A stretch of DNA of 64,000 nucleotides from Amycolatopsis alkalitolerans (GCF_006152065.1 NZ_VDFW01000013.1:62001-126000), one strand, 5' to 3'; shown: positions 1-11,686, numbered from the stretch's first letter. A program made the numbers and translations. Notes: generated by a model from the sequence alone, not told the origin.

Positions 1-9
1 GTACGCAGC

Positions 10-1155
10 GTGCCGAAGCCTGTTTTCACCGACGCCGAAGCCGGCGCCAAGGAATTCCCGGACTCGCACCTGCGGCGGTTCAACTACTTCAACCCGGCCA
101 AGCGCAAGCAGAGCCACTACGAGGACGTGACCGTCGAGGTCCAGCCCGACCCGCGGCACTACCTGTCGCAGGGCTGGCTGTACGGCTTCGCGAACGGCAA
201 GGGCGGCTACCCGCTGGAGTGGACACAGCTGAAGGCCTGGGGCTCGGACCGGCCGATTCCCCAGCGGGGACCGGGTTCCGGCGGCAAGGGCTACGACTGG
301 CCGGCGCTGGGCTGGCACGAGTTCCGTGACCCCAACGAGGAATGGGAGCTCACGCTCTACCGCTACAACGCCAACGTGGTCCGCCAGCTCAACCAGAACA
401 TCGATTCGGCGCGGCAGTCCAAGGCCTTCGACCAGTGGAACCGCAACTGGACGCATTTCGTGGCGCAGCACGTCGGCGCGTGGATGCACGTGGACCACGG
501 GCTCGGGCTGTACCTGTTCGCCAACGCCAACCGGCGCGCCCCCACCAACATGCACAACAACGCGATCTCGGTGAACAGCATGCACCGGATCCGTGCGGCG
601 CAGGACCTCGCGCTGTACAACCTGACGCTGACCGAGGAGATCAGCCACTTCGACGGCACCGCGCACATCGTGACGTGGAACGACGACCCGGCGTGGCAGG
701 GCGTGCGGGAGCTCGCCGAGCAGCTGACCGGGATCGACGACTGGTGCGAGGCGATCTTCGCCGCGAACGTCGTGTTCGAACCGCTTGTGGGCGAGCTGTT
801 CCGCAGCAACCTGGTCCAGCAGGCGGCACCGGCCAACGGCGACTTCGTCACGCCGACCCTGATCGGCGCGGAGGAGTTCGACTTCGCCGAGCGGGACCTG
901 CGCTACACCCGCGCGATGTTCCAGTTGCTGGTGGGCGACAAGGAGTTCGCCGACCACAACCGGCAGCTGCTGCACCAGTGGCTGGTCGACTGGGTGCCGC
1001 GCTGCCTCCACGCCGCGCGGACGCTGCAACCGCTGTGGTCGCAGCCCGACGCCAAGCCCCCGCGCTTCGAAGACGGTCTCGACCGTGTGAAGAGCCGCTT
1101 CAGCGGCATCCTGTCCGACCTCGGCCTGCAGGCACCGAAGGAGCTGAACCAGTGA
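10..1155 (+). CDS. prmC: Propane 2-monooxygenase hydroxylase, small (beta) subunit
   Basis: This is the beta subunit of a soluble diiron monooxygenase hydroxylase, which oxidises propane (and related substrates) at a secondary carbon in the cytoplasm. The 381-residue helical protein resembles PrmC/MimC: it has the conserved N-terminal RRFNYFNPAKRKQSHYEDVT stretch and lacks the paired ExxH iron ligands, which sit in the large subunit. The next gene is the coupling protein, overlapping by 4 bases, followed by the accessory genes usual for propane clusters, which fixes the identity. The order prmA-prmB-prmC-prmD is known for these operons, so the large subunit and reductase should lie just outside the left edge. 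The GTG at 10 is the first in-window start. The true start could lie upstream, because only nine bases precede it. Confidence 0.9.
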   Translation: MPKPVFTDAEAGAKEFPDSHLRRFNYFNPAKRKQSHYEDVTVEVQPDPRHYLSQGWLYGFANGKGGYPLEWTQLKAWGSDRPIPQRGPGSGGKGYDWPALGWHEFRDPNEEWELTLYRYNANVVRQLNQNIDSARQSKAFDQWNRNWTHFVAQHVGAWMHVDHGLGLYLFANANRRAPTNMHNNAISVNSMHRIRAAQDLALYNLTLTEEISHFDGTAHIVTWNDDPAWQGVRELAEQLTGIDDWCEAIFAANVVFEPLVGELFRSNLVQQAAPANGDFVTPTLIGAEEFDFAERDLRYTRAMFQLLVGDKEFADHNRQLLHQWLVDWVPRCLHAARTLQPLWSQPDAKPPRFEDGLDRVKSRFSGILSDLGLQAPKELNQ

Positions 1156-1529
1156 CCACCACAAGCGCCCGGACGGCGGAGAGCCCGTTCAAGTCCGACA
1201 GCACCGCGTCCAACATGTGCGGCTTCACCCTGATGAACAACCAGGTCGGCGTGATCATCGCGGAGGTGCTCGAGCACCTGCCGAACGTCACCATCACGCA
1301 CCTGCCGTCGATGATCCGGGTGGACGGCAAGAACCGGTTCGACGTCGTCTACTCCGACGTCGACGAGGCGGCCGGCGAAGAGGAGGGCTGGTTCAACTCC
1401 GCGGAGTTCGAGGAGAGCATGTCGACCCACTACGGCCGGATGGTGCACCAGGACGACCGCACGATCATGTTCGCCAACCCCGAGGACGCCGCCGAATACC
1501 TCGACTTCGACCTCAAGCCGATCCGCTAA
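1152..1529 (+). CDS. prmD: Propane monooxygenase coupling (effector) protein, MmoB/DmpM family
   Basis: This is the small cofactor-free regulatory protein that docks on the hydroxylase and tunes oxygen activation and electron transfer. The 125-residue product has the MmoB/DmpM signature region (MCGFTLMNNQVGVIIAEVLE, followed by a strand-rich middle with IRVDGKNRFDV). The start is a GTG whose last bases overlap the TGA of the small subunit (GTGA at 1152-1155), indicating translational coupling. An upstream in-frame ATG exists at 342 but lies inside the previous gene in another frame. The length matches the family, and nothing looks damaged. Confidence 0.9.
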   Translation: MTTTSARTAESPFKSDSTASNMCGFTLMNNQVGVIIAEVLEHLPNVTITHLPSMIRVDGKNRFDVVYSDVDEAAGEEEGWFNSAEFEESMSTHYGRMVHQDDRTIMFANPEDAAEYLDFDLKPIR

Positions 1530-1539
1530 GGGGACCGAG

Positions 1540-2577
1540 ATGTACGAAAAGGACGGTGAGAAGTACTTCGTGGTCGACGGGCACACGCATTTCTGGGACG
1601 CGAGCCCGGAGAACTGGGTGCCGGGCCAGGAGGAGTTCGCCAAGGGCTGGATCGAATGCTTCCACGCCTACCAGGGCCTCGGCCCGGCGGAGACGCACTG
1701 GCCGATCGACCGGTTCCAGAAGTACTCCGAAGAGCTGATGATGCACGACCTGTTCGAGGTCGGGCATGTGGACAAGGCGATCTTCCAGCCCACGAACCTG
1801 CGGCAGTGGTACGTCAACGGGTTCAACACCACGGAGTCCGACGGCGCGATGGCCGAGCGGCATCCCGGGAAGTTCCTGGTGAACACCACGTTCGACCCGC
1901 GAGAGGGTGACGCGGGGATGCGGGCTTTCGAGGAGCGGGTGAAGCGGTTCGGCTGCAAGGGCGTCAAGCTCTACACGGCCGAATGGCGGGGCGACTCGCG
2001 GGGCTGGAGCCTGAAGGACCCGGAGTCCGCGCGGTACCTGGAGAAGTGTGAGGAACTGGGCGTCAAGAACATCCACGTCCACAAGGGACCGACGATCTGG
2101 CCGCTGGACAAGGACGCCTTCGACGTGTCCGATGTGGACTACGTGGCGACGAACTTCCAGGGGCTCAACTTCATCGTCGAGCACGTCGGGCTGCCGCGGA
2201 TCGAGGACTTCTGCTTCATGGCGACGCAGGAGCGCAACGTGTACGCGGGCTTGGCGGTGGTGGTCGGCGGGCTGATGCACGCCAGGCCGAAGTTCTTCGC
2301 GAAGGTCATGGGCGAGCTGATGTTCTGGCTCGGCGAGGACAAGCTGATCTTCGGCGCCGACTACGCGATCTGGGAACCGAAGTGGCAGGTCGAGGGCTTC
2401 GTCGACTGGAACATGCCCGAAGACGAGGAGCTGAGCGACTTCCCGCCGCTGACCGTGGCACAGAAGAAGAAGATACTCGGGCTCAACGCGGCGCGGCTGT
2501 ACGACATCGAAGTGCCCGAAGAGCTGCGGCTCGCGGCGCCGAAGGTGGCCGAACCGGTCGGCGTGCCGAACCCATGA
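1540..2577 (+). CDS. Amidohydrolase-family metal-dependent hydrolase of the propane monooxygenase cluster
   Basis: This is a TIM-barrel amidohydrolase-2 type protein of 345 residues. The HTH metal motif sits at residues 15-17 (VVDGHTHFWD), with later candidate ligands in HVHKGP and VEHVG and an aspartate in FGADYAIWEP. Homologues of this gene accompany propane monooxygenase operons in Rhodococcus, Gordonia and Mycobacterium. Its reaction is not established; it could hydrolyse a pathway intermediate or be needed for enzyme assembly. The ATG follows GGGGACCGAG, a clear ribosome-binding site. The stop overlaps the next start as ATGA, so it belongs to the same operon. Confidence 0.85.
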   Translation: MYEKDGEKYFVVDGHTHFWDASPENWVPGQEEFAKGWIECFHAYQGLGPAETHWPIDRFQKYSEELMMHDLFEVGHVDKAIFQPTNLRQWYVNGFNTTESDGAMAERHPGKFLVNTTFDPREGDAGMRAFEERVKRFGCKGVKLYTAEWRGDSRGWSLKDPESARYLEKCEELGVKNIHVHKGPTIWPLDKDAFDVSDVDYVATNFQGLNFIVEHVGLPRIEDFCFMATQERNVYAGLAVVVGGLMHARPKFFAKVMGELMFWLGEDKLIFGADYAIWEPKWQVEGFVDWNMPEDEELSDFPPLTVAQKKKILGLNAARLYDIEVPEELRLAAPKVAEPVGVPNP

Positions 2578-3292
2578 CGGCGATTCGTGCGACGGACGTC
2601 CGCGCCGGCCACGCTGCGGTGTGGTCGGCGCTGGGCACCGTACGGGATCCCGAACTGGACGAACCGCTGACCGATCTCGGCTTCGTCGCGCGGTGCGAGG
2701 TCGAGGCGGGGCGGGCGCGTGTCGAGCTGCGCCTGCCCACCTACTTCTGCGCGCCGAACTTCGCGTTCCTGATGGTCGCCGACGCCTTCGACGCCGTGGC
2801 CGCGGTGCCGGGCGTCGAGGCGGCGGAAGTGGTGCTGCAGGACCACTTCGCGGCCGAAGCCATCAACCGGGGCGTGGCGGCGCGCTCCGGTTTCGTCGCT
2901 TCGTTCGAGGGCGAGGCGGCCGCCGAACTCGACGACCTGCGCGCGGACTTCCTGCGCAAGGCGGTGCTCGCCGGCACCGACCGGGTGTGCCGCGCGCTGG
3001 TGTCCGCGGGGGTGGAAGCCGCTCGCCTGCCGGAGCTCACGCTCGGCGACGTTCCCGGCGGCGCTGACCGGGAACGGTTGCGCGCCCGCCGCCGTGAGCT
3101 CGGCCTGCCGGCAGGCGACGGGGATCCGCTGCTGATCGACCCCGACAGCGGCGGGCGGGTCGAGCCGGGGAACGTCAAGCGGCATCTGGCGTTCGCCCGG
3201 CTCACCCGTACCAGCATGGAGGCGAACTCAGGCGTGTGCCGCGGGATGTTGCGCGTGCGCTATCCGGAGACTTCAGGACAGGAGGGTGCGGG

Positions 3293-3296
<4 letters not shown>
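2574..3296 (+). CDS. MIP18/DUF59-type iron-sulfur assembly-like protein of the propane cluster
   Basis: The 240-residue product begins with a MIP18 (DUF59)-like fold: 'VRDPELDEPLTDLGFV' at about residues 20-40 matches the usual DPELxxxLxxLG pattern, followed by a strand with a lone cysteine (LPTYFCAPNF). Proteins of this family act in iron-sulfur cluster assembly or, in monooxygenase operons such as phenylacetyl-CoA oxygenase, alongside diiron enzymes. A role in maturing the hydroxylase is inference. The C-terminal half is not assigned. Both ends overlap neighbours by 4 bases (ATGA), so it is strictly cotranscribed between the amidohydrolase and the alcohol dehydrogenase. Confidence 0.75.
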
Positions 3297-6026
<2,730 letters not shown>

Positions 6027-6066
6027 CCGGCGTGCGGCGTGCTGGCCTCGGGCGGGGTGAACCCGC

Positions 6067-6390
6067 ATGATGGGGTGCATGTATCGCATGACGGTCGTCT
6101 ACGACCACCCCGAGGATCCGGAGAAGTTCCTGAAGCACTATCGCGAAGTGCACGCGCCGCTGGTCGAGAAGCTGCCCGAGCTGCGGTCGTTCGGCTGGGG
6201 TGTGAGCGAGAGCCCCGGCGGGGAGAAGCCCGGCTTCTTCGTCGTGGCGGTGCTCGACTGGGAGTCGAAGGAGCATGCGCAGGCGGCGCTGGCGTCGGCG
6301 GCCGGGGGCGCGGCCGTCGGGGATGTAGCGAACTTCGCCCGGCCGGGCCAGTTCCACGTCCTGTTCGCCGAGGTGGAGAAGGTGGTCTAA
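6067..6390 (+). CDS. EthD-domain dimeric alpha-beta barrel protein
   Basis: This is a small cytoplasmic protein (107 residues) with the EthD/ferredoxin-like alpha-beta fold: MTVVYDHPEDPEKFLKHYREVHAPL has the conserved FxxxYxxxHxPL pattern. EthD proteins accompany ether- and hydrocarbon-degrading monooxygenase systems, though their molecular role is not settled. The start could be 6067 or the downstream ATG at 6079 (MYRMTVVYDH), which gives the usual family N-terminus. It lies 40 bases after the chaperonin gene on the same strand and may be cotranscribed. Its stop overlaps the end of a convergent small gene by 4 bases. Confidence 0.75.
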   Translation: MMGCMYRMTVVYDHPEDPEKFLKHYREVHAPLVEKLPELRSFGWGVSESPGGEKPGFFVVAVLDWESKEHAQAALASAAGGAAVGDVANFARPGQFHVLFAEVEKVV

Positions 6391-6545
6391 GGCTGGGCTG
6401 TCGGCGTGGGCGCCGGCTGTGAACCGGCGGGGGGCAGCGCCTGCTGGCCTACCACGAGCACGATCGCGATGACGGCGGCCGCGGCCAGCAGCAGCCCCAG
6501 GCGGTCCGGCCAGGTGAGCCGGGGGTGGTCGGGCTCGACGTTCAT
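6387..6545 (-). CDS. Small single-pass membrane protein (52 residues)
   Basis: This short minus-strand gene reads MNVEPDHPRLTWPDRL, then a hydrophobic helix LGLLLAAAAVIAIVLVVG, then a Pro/Thr-rich tail ending PTPTAQP. The composition of charged N-terminus, one membrane helix and Pro-rich tail is typical of actinobacterial small membrane proteins, but no family is recognised. It converges on the EthD gene and overlaps it by 4 bases. Codon third positions are strongly G/C, supporting a real gene. Its function is unknown. Confidence 0.55.
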   Translation of the reverse strand: MNVEPDHPRLTWPDRLGLLLAAAAVIAIVLVVGQQALPPAGSQPAPTPTAQP

Positions 6546-6662
6546 GCCCGCACTCTAACCGGTGACGGCGCGAGCCGATGCCGGGTATCGGACGGTAGCC
6601 GCGGGGCGGGGGCCAGGTCGCGGCGACCGCCGCGCTCCTGGCCTCCGGCCTCGCCGGGGCGA

Positions 6663-7106
6663 TCAACGTGACCAGCGGGATGTTCCCGAGCCGAGCAGGC
6701 CGCCCAGCGCGCGCCGGCCCGGTCCCGCGACCGCGATCAGCAGGAAGATCCAGGCGTAGAGGGCGGCAGGCTCGCCCATGTTCTGCAGCGGCAGCAGGCC
6801 CATCGGCTGGTGCACGGTGAAGTACGCGTAGGCCATCGTCCCCGAGCACAGCACGGCGGCGGCACGGGTCCCGAGGCCGGTGCACACGAGCGCGCCGGCC
6901 ACCAGTTCGATGACGCTCGCCCACCAGCCGGGCCACATCCCGAACTGCACCCCGGTGCCCTGGCCGTCGATCCCGCCGAAGGCGCCGAAACCCTGCGCGC
7001 CGTGGCAGGCGAACAGGAATCCGGAAACGACGCGCAGCGCGGTGAGCACGTATTCGGCGGGCTTGACGGCGGGCTTGCGGGTCGCGGGGGCGGTCGTGGT
7101 GGTCAT
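6663..7106 (-). CDS. DoxX-family integral membrane protein
   Basis: The 147-residue protein has four predicted membrane helices and the DoxX/DoxD-like start (RVVSGFLFACHGAQ, then W-rich loops, then an ALYAWIFLLIAVAGPGR helix). DoxX relatives are linked to thiol/redox homeostasis or quinone-related functions, but the substrate here cannot be told. The start at 7106 follows GAGAGGAACC. It is transcribed away from the formaldehyde dehydrogenase. Between its stop and the small membrane-protein gene are about 120 bases in which no gene is seen. Confidence 0.7.
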   Translation of the reverse strand: MTTTTAPATRKPAVKPAEYVLTALRVVSGFLFACHGAQGFGAFGGIDGQGTGVQFGMWPGWWASVIELVAGALVCTGLGTRAAAVLCSGTMAYAYFTVHQPMGLLPLQNMGEPAALYAWIFLLIAVAGPGRRALGGLLGSGTSRWSR

Positions 7107-7123
7107 GGCGGTTCCTCTCTCCA

Positions 7124-7315
7124 GTGGTTGCCTTCACCCCCACGTCGAACCGGGCCCGCCCCGGATCGACACGAGTTTTCAAGATTTTTTTCGCGGACTT
7201 CACCGCGATCCTGGACTACCCGGACGTGTTCGCCCGGTACGCGGGGTGCACGGGAGCCGGCTATCTGTCCATTGTGGACACTTTACGGTCGCGCGACCGG
7301 CGGTCGGGCGGATAG
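7124..7315 (+). pseudogene. Possible remnant: C-terminal protein fragment in the DoxX-fdh intergenic region
   Basis: A 63-codon frame runs through this intergenic stretch. Its second half reads like genuine protein (DFTAILDYPDVFARYAGC, then TGAGYLSIVDTL) with high G/C third positions, while the first half does not and has a run of seven T residues. No upstream partner exists and the family was not recognised. It may be the decayed 3' end of a lost gene or simply a chance frame. Confidence 0.25.
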
Positions 7316-7352
7316 GATTATGGCATTGTCCGACCAGAAGGCGAGGTGCACG

Positions 7353-8573
7353 ATGGCAGGCAACAAAGGCGTGGCGTACGTCGGCAAGGGCACCGTCGAG
7401 ATCCAGGACATCGCCTACCCGGAGTTCGTCCTGCGGGACGGGCCCGGCGTCAACAAGGCGAACGTGGGCCGCGAGACACCCCACGGCGTGATCCTGAAGA
7501 ACGTCGCGACCAACATCTGCGGCAGTGACCAGCATATGGTCCGCGGCCGCACGACGGCGCCGGAAGGGCTCATCCTCGGCCACGAGATCACCGGCGAGGT
7601 GGTCGAGGTCGGCCGGGACGTCGAGTTCGTCAAGCGGGGCGACCTGGTCTCGGTGCCGTTCAACATCGCGTGCGGGCGGTGCCGCAACTGCAAGGAGGGC
7701 AAGACCGGGATCTGCCTCAACGTCAACCCGGACCGGCCCGGTTCCGCCTACGGGTACGTGGACATGGGCGGCTGGGTCGGCGGCCAGGCCGAGTACGTGC
7801 TGGTGCCGTACGCGGACTGGAACGTGCTGAAGTTCCCCGACCGGGACCAGGCGATGGAGAAGATCCTCGATCTCACGATGCTTTCGGACATCTTCCCGAC
7901 CGGGTTCCACGGCTGCGTCACGGCCGGGGTCACGGTCGGCTCGACCGTGTACATCGCGGGCGCGGGCCCCGTCGGGCTCGCCGCCGCCGCGTCGGCGCAG
8001 CTGCTCGGCGCCGCGGTGGTCATCGTCGGTGACCTCAACGCCGACCGGCTCGCGCAGGCACGGTCGTTCGGCTGCGAAACCGTCGACGTGTCGCGGGGCG
8101 ATCCGAAGGACCAGATCGTGGAGATCCTCGGCGTGCCGGAGGTCGACTGCGGCGTGGACGCGGTCGGGTTCGAAGCGCGGGGCCACGGCCACGACGCGGG
8201 AACGGAGAAACCGGCCACGGTGCTCAACTCGATGATGGATGTCACGCGAGCCGGTGGCGGCCTTGGCATTCCGGGCCTGTACGTCACCGGGGACCCGGGT
8301 GCGGCGGACGCGGCGGCCCGCGAGGGCTCCCTGTCGATCCGGATCGGGCTCGGCTGGGCGAAATCGCATACCTTCGCGACCGGCCAGTGCCCGGTGATGC
8401 GGTACCACCGGCGGTTGATGATGGCGATCCTGCACGACAGGGTCCAGATCGCGAAGGCGGTCAACGCGACGCCGATCGCGCTCGCCGACGCGCCGCGGGG
8501 TTACCAGGAGTTCGACAGCGGGGCGGCCCGCAAGTACGTGCTCGACCCGCACGGGCTGCTTTCGCACGCCTGA
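7353..8573 (+). CDS. fdhA: Glutathione-independent formaldehyde dehydrogenase (zinc, NAD)
   Basis: This medium-chain zinc dehydrogenase has 406 residues, the long form of the family. The N-terminus MAGNKGVAYVGKGTVEIQDI, the catalytic zinc region CGSDQHMVRGRT/GHEITGEV, the structural zinc cluster CGRCRNCKEGKTGIC and the Rossmann region GAGPVGLAAAASAQLLGA all match formaldehyde dehydrogenases that need no thiol cofactor. It would oxidise formaldehyde to formate with NAD+. An alternative in-frame ATG at 7320 would add MALSDQKARCT. The start at 7353 is preferred because of the GGCGAGG site upstream and the family N-terminus. It is monocistronic as far as can be seen. Confidence 0.88.
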   Translation: MAGNKGVAYVGKGTVEIQDIAYPEFVLRDGPGVNKANVGRETPHGVILKNVATNICGSDQHMVRGRTTAPEGLILGHEITGEVVEVGRDVEFVKRGDLVSVPFNIACGRCRNCKEGKTGICLNVNPDRPGSAYGYVDMGGWVGGQAEYVLVPYADWNVLKFPDRDQAMEKILDLTMLSDIFPTGFHGCVTAGVTVGSTVYIAGAGPVGLAAAASAQLLGAAVVIVGDLNADRLAQARSFGCETVDVSRGDPKDQIVEILGVPEVDCGVDAVGFEARGHGHDAGTEKPATVLNSMMDVTRAGGGLGIPGLYVTGDPGAADAAAREGSLSIRIGLGWAKSHTFATGQCPVMRYHRRLMMAILHDRVQIAKAVNATPIALADAPRGYQEFDSGAARKYVLDPHGLLSHA

Positions 8574-8686
8574 CACGACCATCGGCATACTGGGTTCCGC
8601 TCGCCCTTTAGAGTGACGGGCGGAACTCGGCGTGCCGCCCGAACCAACCCGCCGGCAGCCGCGTGTGACAGTGCGGAGGTCGACTC

Positions 8687-10891
8687 GTGGACAACGGCGG
8701 AGCTCATCGCAACGTGCCCTCTCACGCGGCGAGACGGCCGGACCCCCGCCGCCGCAAGGTGTGGCGGCGGGTGCGCCGGTCGTTGTATGTGCTGGTGGGG
8801 TTGGGGATGTTCGTGCCGGTGGCGGCGTTCGTGATCGGGTATTTCCTGGTGGAGGTGCCCGATCCGAATGCGCTGGCGGCGAGCCTGAACCAGCCGGTGA
8901 CGCTGTTCTACGCGGACGGCTCGACGCTGTACACGAAGTCGACGGAGGACAGCCACCGCCTGGTGACCTGGGATCAGATCCCGCAGACGATGCGGGACGC
9001 GCAGATGGCGGCCGAGGACGAGACGTTCATGTCGAACGCAGGCTTCGATCTCAAGGCGATTCTGCGGACGGTGTGGAACCGGTTGACCGGTGGTACGGGC
9101 GGCGGGTCGACGATCGGCCAGGAGTACGTGAAGAAGGCGACGGGCAACGACGAGGCGACGTTGTCCCGGAAGTTCGTGGAGATGGTGCAGTCGTACAAGA
9201 TGACGCGCACCTATTCGAAGCAGGACATTCTGACCGCGTATCTGAACACGGTGTATTTCGGGCGCGGAGCGTACGGGGTCGCCGCGGCGGCGAAGGCCTA
9301 CTACAACGAGGATGTCTCGAAGCTGTCCACGGAGCAGGCGGCTTTGCTCGCGGGGCTGGTGCAGCTGCCGGGGCAGGCGGACAGCACCGCGTACCAGCAT
9401 CGCCGGTACTCGTATGTGATGGGCCGGTTGCTGGCGAATCACTGGGTTTCGCAGGCCGAGTATCAGGCGGCGCCGTTCCCGGCCCCGGTGCCGGTGGCGG
9501 CGAAGGACGGCGGGTCGGCGTTGGGGGACCGGCAATACATCGTGTCGCAGGCGTTCGCGGAGCTGGCCGCGAAGGGGTATTCGGAGCAGGCGCTGAGCGC
9601 GCGCGGGGCGAAGGTGTACTTGACGATCCAGCCGGCGGCGCAGCAGGCCGCCGAGCAGGCGGTGACAACGGTGATGGCCGCGGACAAGGAGTATCCGGAC
9701 GAGGGCAGTGCGCTGGTGTCGGCCGACCCGCAGTCGGGGGAGATCCTGGCGTACTACGGGGGCGACGGGTCCACGTCGTATGACCTGGCGACCACGCCGC
9801 AGCAGCCGGGGTCCTCGTTCAAACCGTACGTGCTGGCGGCGGGGGTGCGGGCGCAACCGGACCGGATCGGGCTGAACACGGTCTACGACGGCAGCGACAA
9901 CCAGACGATCGCCGGGCAGCTGGTGCACAACTCCGACGGGGAAGGCGCGCCACAGATCACCGTGAAGGACGCGATGACCAAGTCGGTGAACACGGTGTTC
10001 TACCGGATGGGGGCCGACGTCGGGGTGAGCGCGGTGCGGCAGGCCGCGTGGGACGCGGGCATCCCGAAAAAGATCACCACCTCGCTGGGGGCGTCGTTCG
10101 ATTCGTTGCAGAACGACAACCCGGACGGGTCGGGGACGGGCACGACGGAACTGGGGATTTCGATCGGGCAGTACGCGGTGCGCCCGCTGGATCAGGCCCA
10201 GGGGTATGCCACGTTCGCCGCCGGCGGGCAGTATGTGCCGTTACATCTGGTGGCGCGGGTGACCGATGACAACGGCAGCCCGGTGTACGGGTTCACCACG
10301 GCCCCGAAACCAGCCTTCTCCAGCGATCCCGTGACGAATTCGGCGATCGCGTCGATCGTGACCCAGTCGATGACCTCGGTCGCCGACTCGTCCGGCGACG
10401 GGCTCGCGGGCGGGCGGCCGAACGCGGCCAAGACCGGCACCGCCCAGTTCCAGGACACCGGCCACAACTCCGAAGCCTGGATGGTCGGCTACACGCCCCA
10501 CGTCGTTACCGCCGTCTGGTTCGGCAACAAGAAACAGCCCGCCCCCATCTACGGCAACTACCACAACGGCATCGGCAAGGAACACCACTACGACGTCTAC
10601 GGCCGCGAAGAGCCCGGCTACATCTGGCAGGCGTACATGAACCAGTACCTCAACGGCAAACCCGCGGAGGCCTTCCCGCAGGCGCCGGACCTGACCACGC
10701 CCACCACCGTGCCCCCGCCCAGTACCGTCCCGCAGACGTCGATGCCCCCGTCGGAACCCCCGAGCCCGACCCTCCCGCGGCAGCGCCCGCCCAAGCACAG
10801 CCTTACTCCGCCGAGCTGCTTCCCGTACGGCTGCACCACCGGCACGACCACCCCGACGTCGAGTTCCCGGCATCGCCCGGCGCTGGGCTAG
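8687..10891 (+). CDS. Class A penicillin-binding protein (transglycosylase/transpeptidase)
   Basis: This is a bifunctional peptidoglycan synthase anchored by one helix (residues about 27-50, LYVLVGLGMFVPVAAFVIGYF). The GT51 glycosyltransferase domain follows, with the catalytic Glu near residue 110 (AEDETFMSNAGFD) and GGSTIGQEYVKKATG. The transpeptidase domain has the SxxK motif at Ser376-Lys379 (GSSFK), SVN near 433 and KTG near 582. The tail is Pro/Thr/Ser-rich with two cysteines (CFPYGC) and is probably exposed in the wall. The 734-residue length is normal. The GTG start at 8687 is set by GGAGGT six bases upstream. It is transcribed toward a lysozyme-like gene, with a small hairpin between the two stops. 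Confidence 0.9.
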   Translation: MDNGGAHRNVPSHAARRPDPRRRKVWRRVRRSLYVLVGLGMFVPVAAFVIGYFLVEVPDPNALAASLNQPVTLFYADGSTLYTKSTEDSHRLVTWDQIPQTMRDAQMAAEDETFMSNAGFDLKAILRTVWNRLTGGTGGGSTIGQEYVKKATGNDEATLSRKFVEMVQSYKMTRTYSKQDILTAYLNTVYFGRGAYGVAAAAKAYYNEDVSKLSTEQAALLAGLVQLPGQADSTAYQHRRYSYVMGRLLANHWVSQAEYQAAPFPAPVPVAAKDGGSALGDRQYIVSQAFAELAAKGYSEQALSARGAKVYLTIQPAAQQAAEQAVTTVMAADKEYPDEGSALVSADPQSGEILAYYGGDGSTSYDLATTPQQPGSSFKPYVLAAGVRAQPDRIGLNTVYDGSDNQTIAGQLVHNSDGEGAPQITVKDAMTKSVNTVFYRMGADVGVSAVRQAAWDAGIPKKITTSLGASFDSLQNDNPDGSGTGTTELGISIGQYAVRPLDQAQGYATFAAGGQYVPLHLVARVTDDNGSPVYGFTTAPKPAFSSDPVTNSAIASIVTQSMTSVADSSGDGLAGGRPNAAKTGTAQFQDTGHNSEAWMVGYTPHVVTAVWFGNKKQPAPIYGNYHNGIGKEHHYDVYGREEPGYIWQAYMNQYLNGKPAEAFPQAPDLTTPTTVPPPSTVPQTSMPPSEPPSPTLPRQRPPKHSLTPPSCFPYGCTTGTTTPTSSSRHRPALG

Positions 10892-10906
10892 GAGCCGGAA
10901 CCTAGC
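10887..10906. terminator. Short hairpin shared by two convergent genes
   Basis: Arms GCTAGG and CCTAGC flank an 8-base loop and contain the stop codons of both the penicillin-binding protein and the convergent lysozyme-like gene. It is placed as a weak bidirectional terminator; there is no T-tract. Confidence 0.3.
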
Positions 10907-11681
10907 TCGCCGGCGTCGCCTGGTGCAGTGACAACTGGCCGTCCGGGGGGCCGCTGGCGGACCAGGCGCCGTCCGAGGCCGTCCAGGTGCGGCCGTCGAA
11001 GGTGACGCGGTCCACGGCGAACCGGTTCGCGTTCGCGACCAGCCAGGTGGCCAGCGCCCAGCCGCGGGTGGCGTCGTGCGGGCCGGTGAACACCGCCGTG
11101 CCCAGTTCGGCGTCCGCGGTCGTCACCAGGTCCGCCGCCGGCGCGCCTGGCACCAGATCGTGGCAGGTGAAGACGCCCGGGGTCTCACCGGTGAGCGCGC
11201 CCGCGAGCGCCCGGGCTTCGGACTCCCAGCGCGCGTACCCGTCCGGCGCGGCCGACCGCTGCACCAGCTGGGCCGCCTGCGTCACCGTCAGGTTCATCCA
11301 GTTCGGCTGGGCCCGCAGCCGCTCGTAGAACGCCGTCGCCGCGTGGATCGGGTCCGTGACCTGCTGGTAGGTGCCCCAGCCCTGGCTCGGCCGCTGCTGG
11401 AACAGGCCCGCCGAGTCCCGGTCGCCGCCGGTGAGGTTGCGCAGCTTCGACTCCTGCATCGCGGTCGCGAGCGCGACGGTCACCGCGTGGTCCGGCATCC
11501 CGAGCCGCATGCCGACCGCCGCGATCGTCGCGGCGTTCTGCGCCTGCTCCGGGGCGACGCTGTAGTCGGCGAACGAGCAGGCCGGGGGCGGCGGCTTCCG
11601 GGACGCGAGCACCAGCCACGTCACGCCGCCCGCGACCACGGCGAGGACGAGCACCAGACATCCCCACCGGCCGACCCGCAC
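10902..11681 (-). CDS. Membrane-anchored lysozyme-like/transglycosylase-like protein
   Basis: The 259-residue protein has an N-terminal signal anchor (GCLVLVLAVVAGGVTWLVLA), then a helical region with a candidate catalytic Glu in ATAMQESKLRNLTGGDRDSAGLFQQR, the pattern of actinobacterial lytic-transglycosylase-like proteins. A C-terminal region follows with a lone cysteine pair (ACSF near residue 35, FTCHD near 170). It would act outside the membrane on peptidoglycan, which fits its penicillin-binding-protein neighbour, although the two converge. The GTG start is placed 5 bases after a strong -10 element, so the mRNA is probably leaderless. Confidence 0.7.
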   Translation of the reverse strand: MRVGRWGCLVLVLAVVAGGVTWLVLASRKPPPPACSFADYSVAPEQAQNAATIAAVGMRLGMPDHAVTVALATAMQESKLRNLTGGDRDSAGLFQQRPSQGWGTYQQVTDPIHAATAFYERLRAQPNWMNLTVTQAAQLVQRSAAPDGYARWESEARALAGALTGETPGVFTCHDLVPGAPAADLVTTADAELGTAVFTGPHDATRGWALATWLVANANRFAVDRVTFDGRTWTASDGAWSASGPPDGQLSLHQATPAS

Positions 11682-11686
11682 GATTA

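Noticed and set aside
1-9. Promoter of the propane monooxygenase operon
   Set aside because: The window begins inside the operon; regulatory sites lie upstream.
6562-6759. A 65-codon plus-strand frame before the DoxX gene
   Set aside because: It overlaps the end of the DoxX gene and has Arg/Gly-rich shadow-frame composition.
9014-9130. Apparently degenerate glycosyltransferase motifs in the penicillin-binding protein (Asn for His, Gln-Glu for Gln-Gln)
   Set aside because: Similar substitutions are common in actinobacterial class A proteins and the catalytic Glu is kept, so it is not evidence of inactivity.
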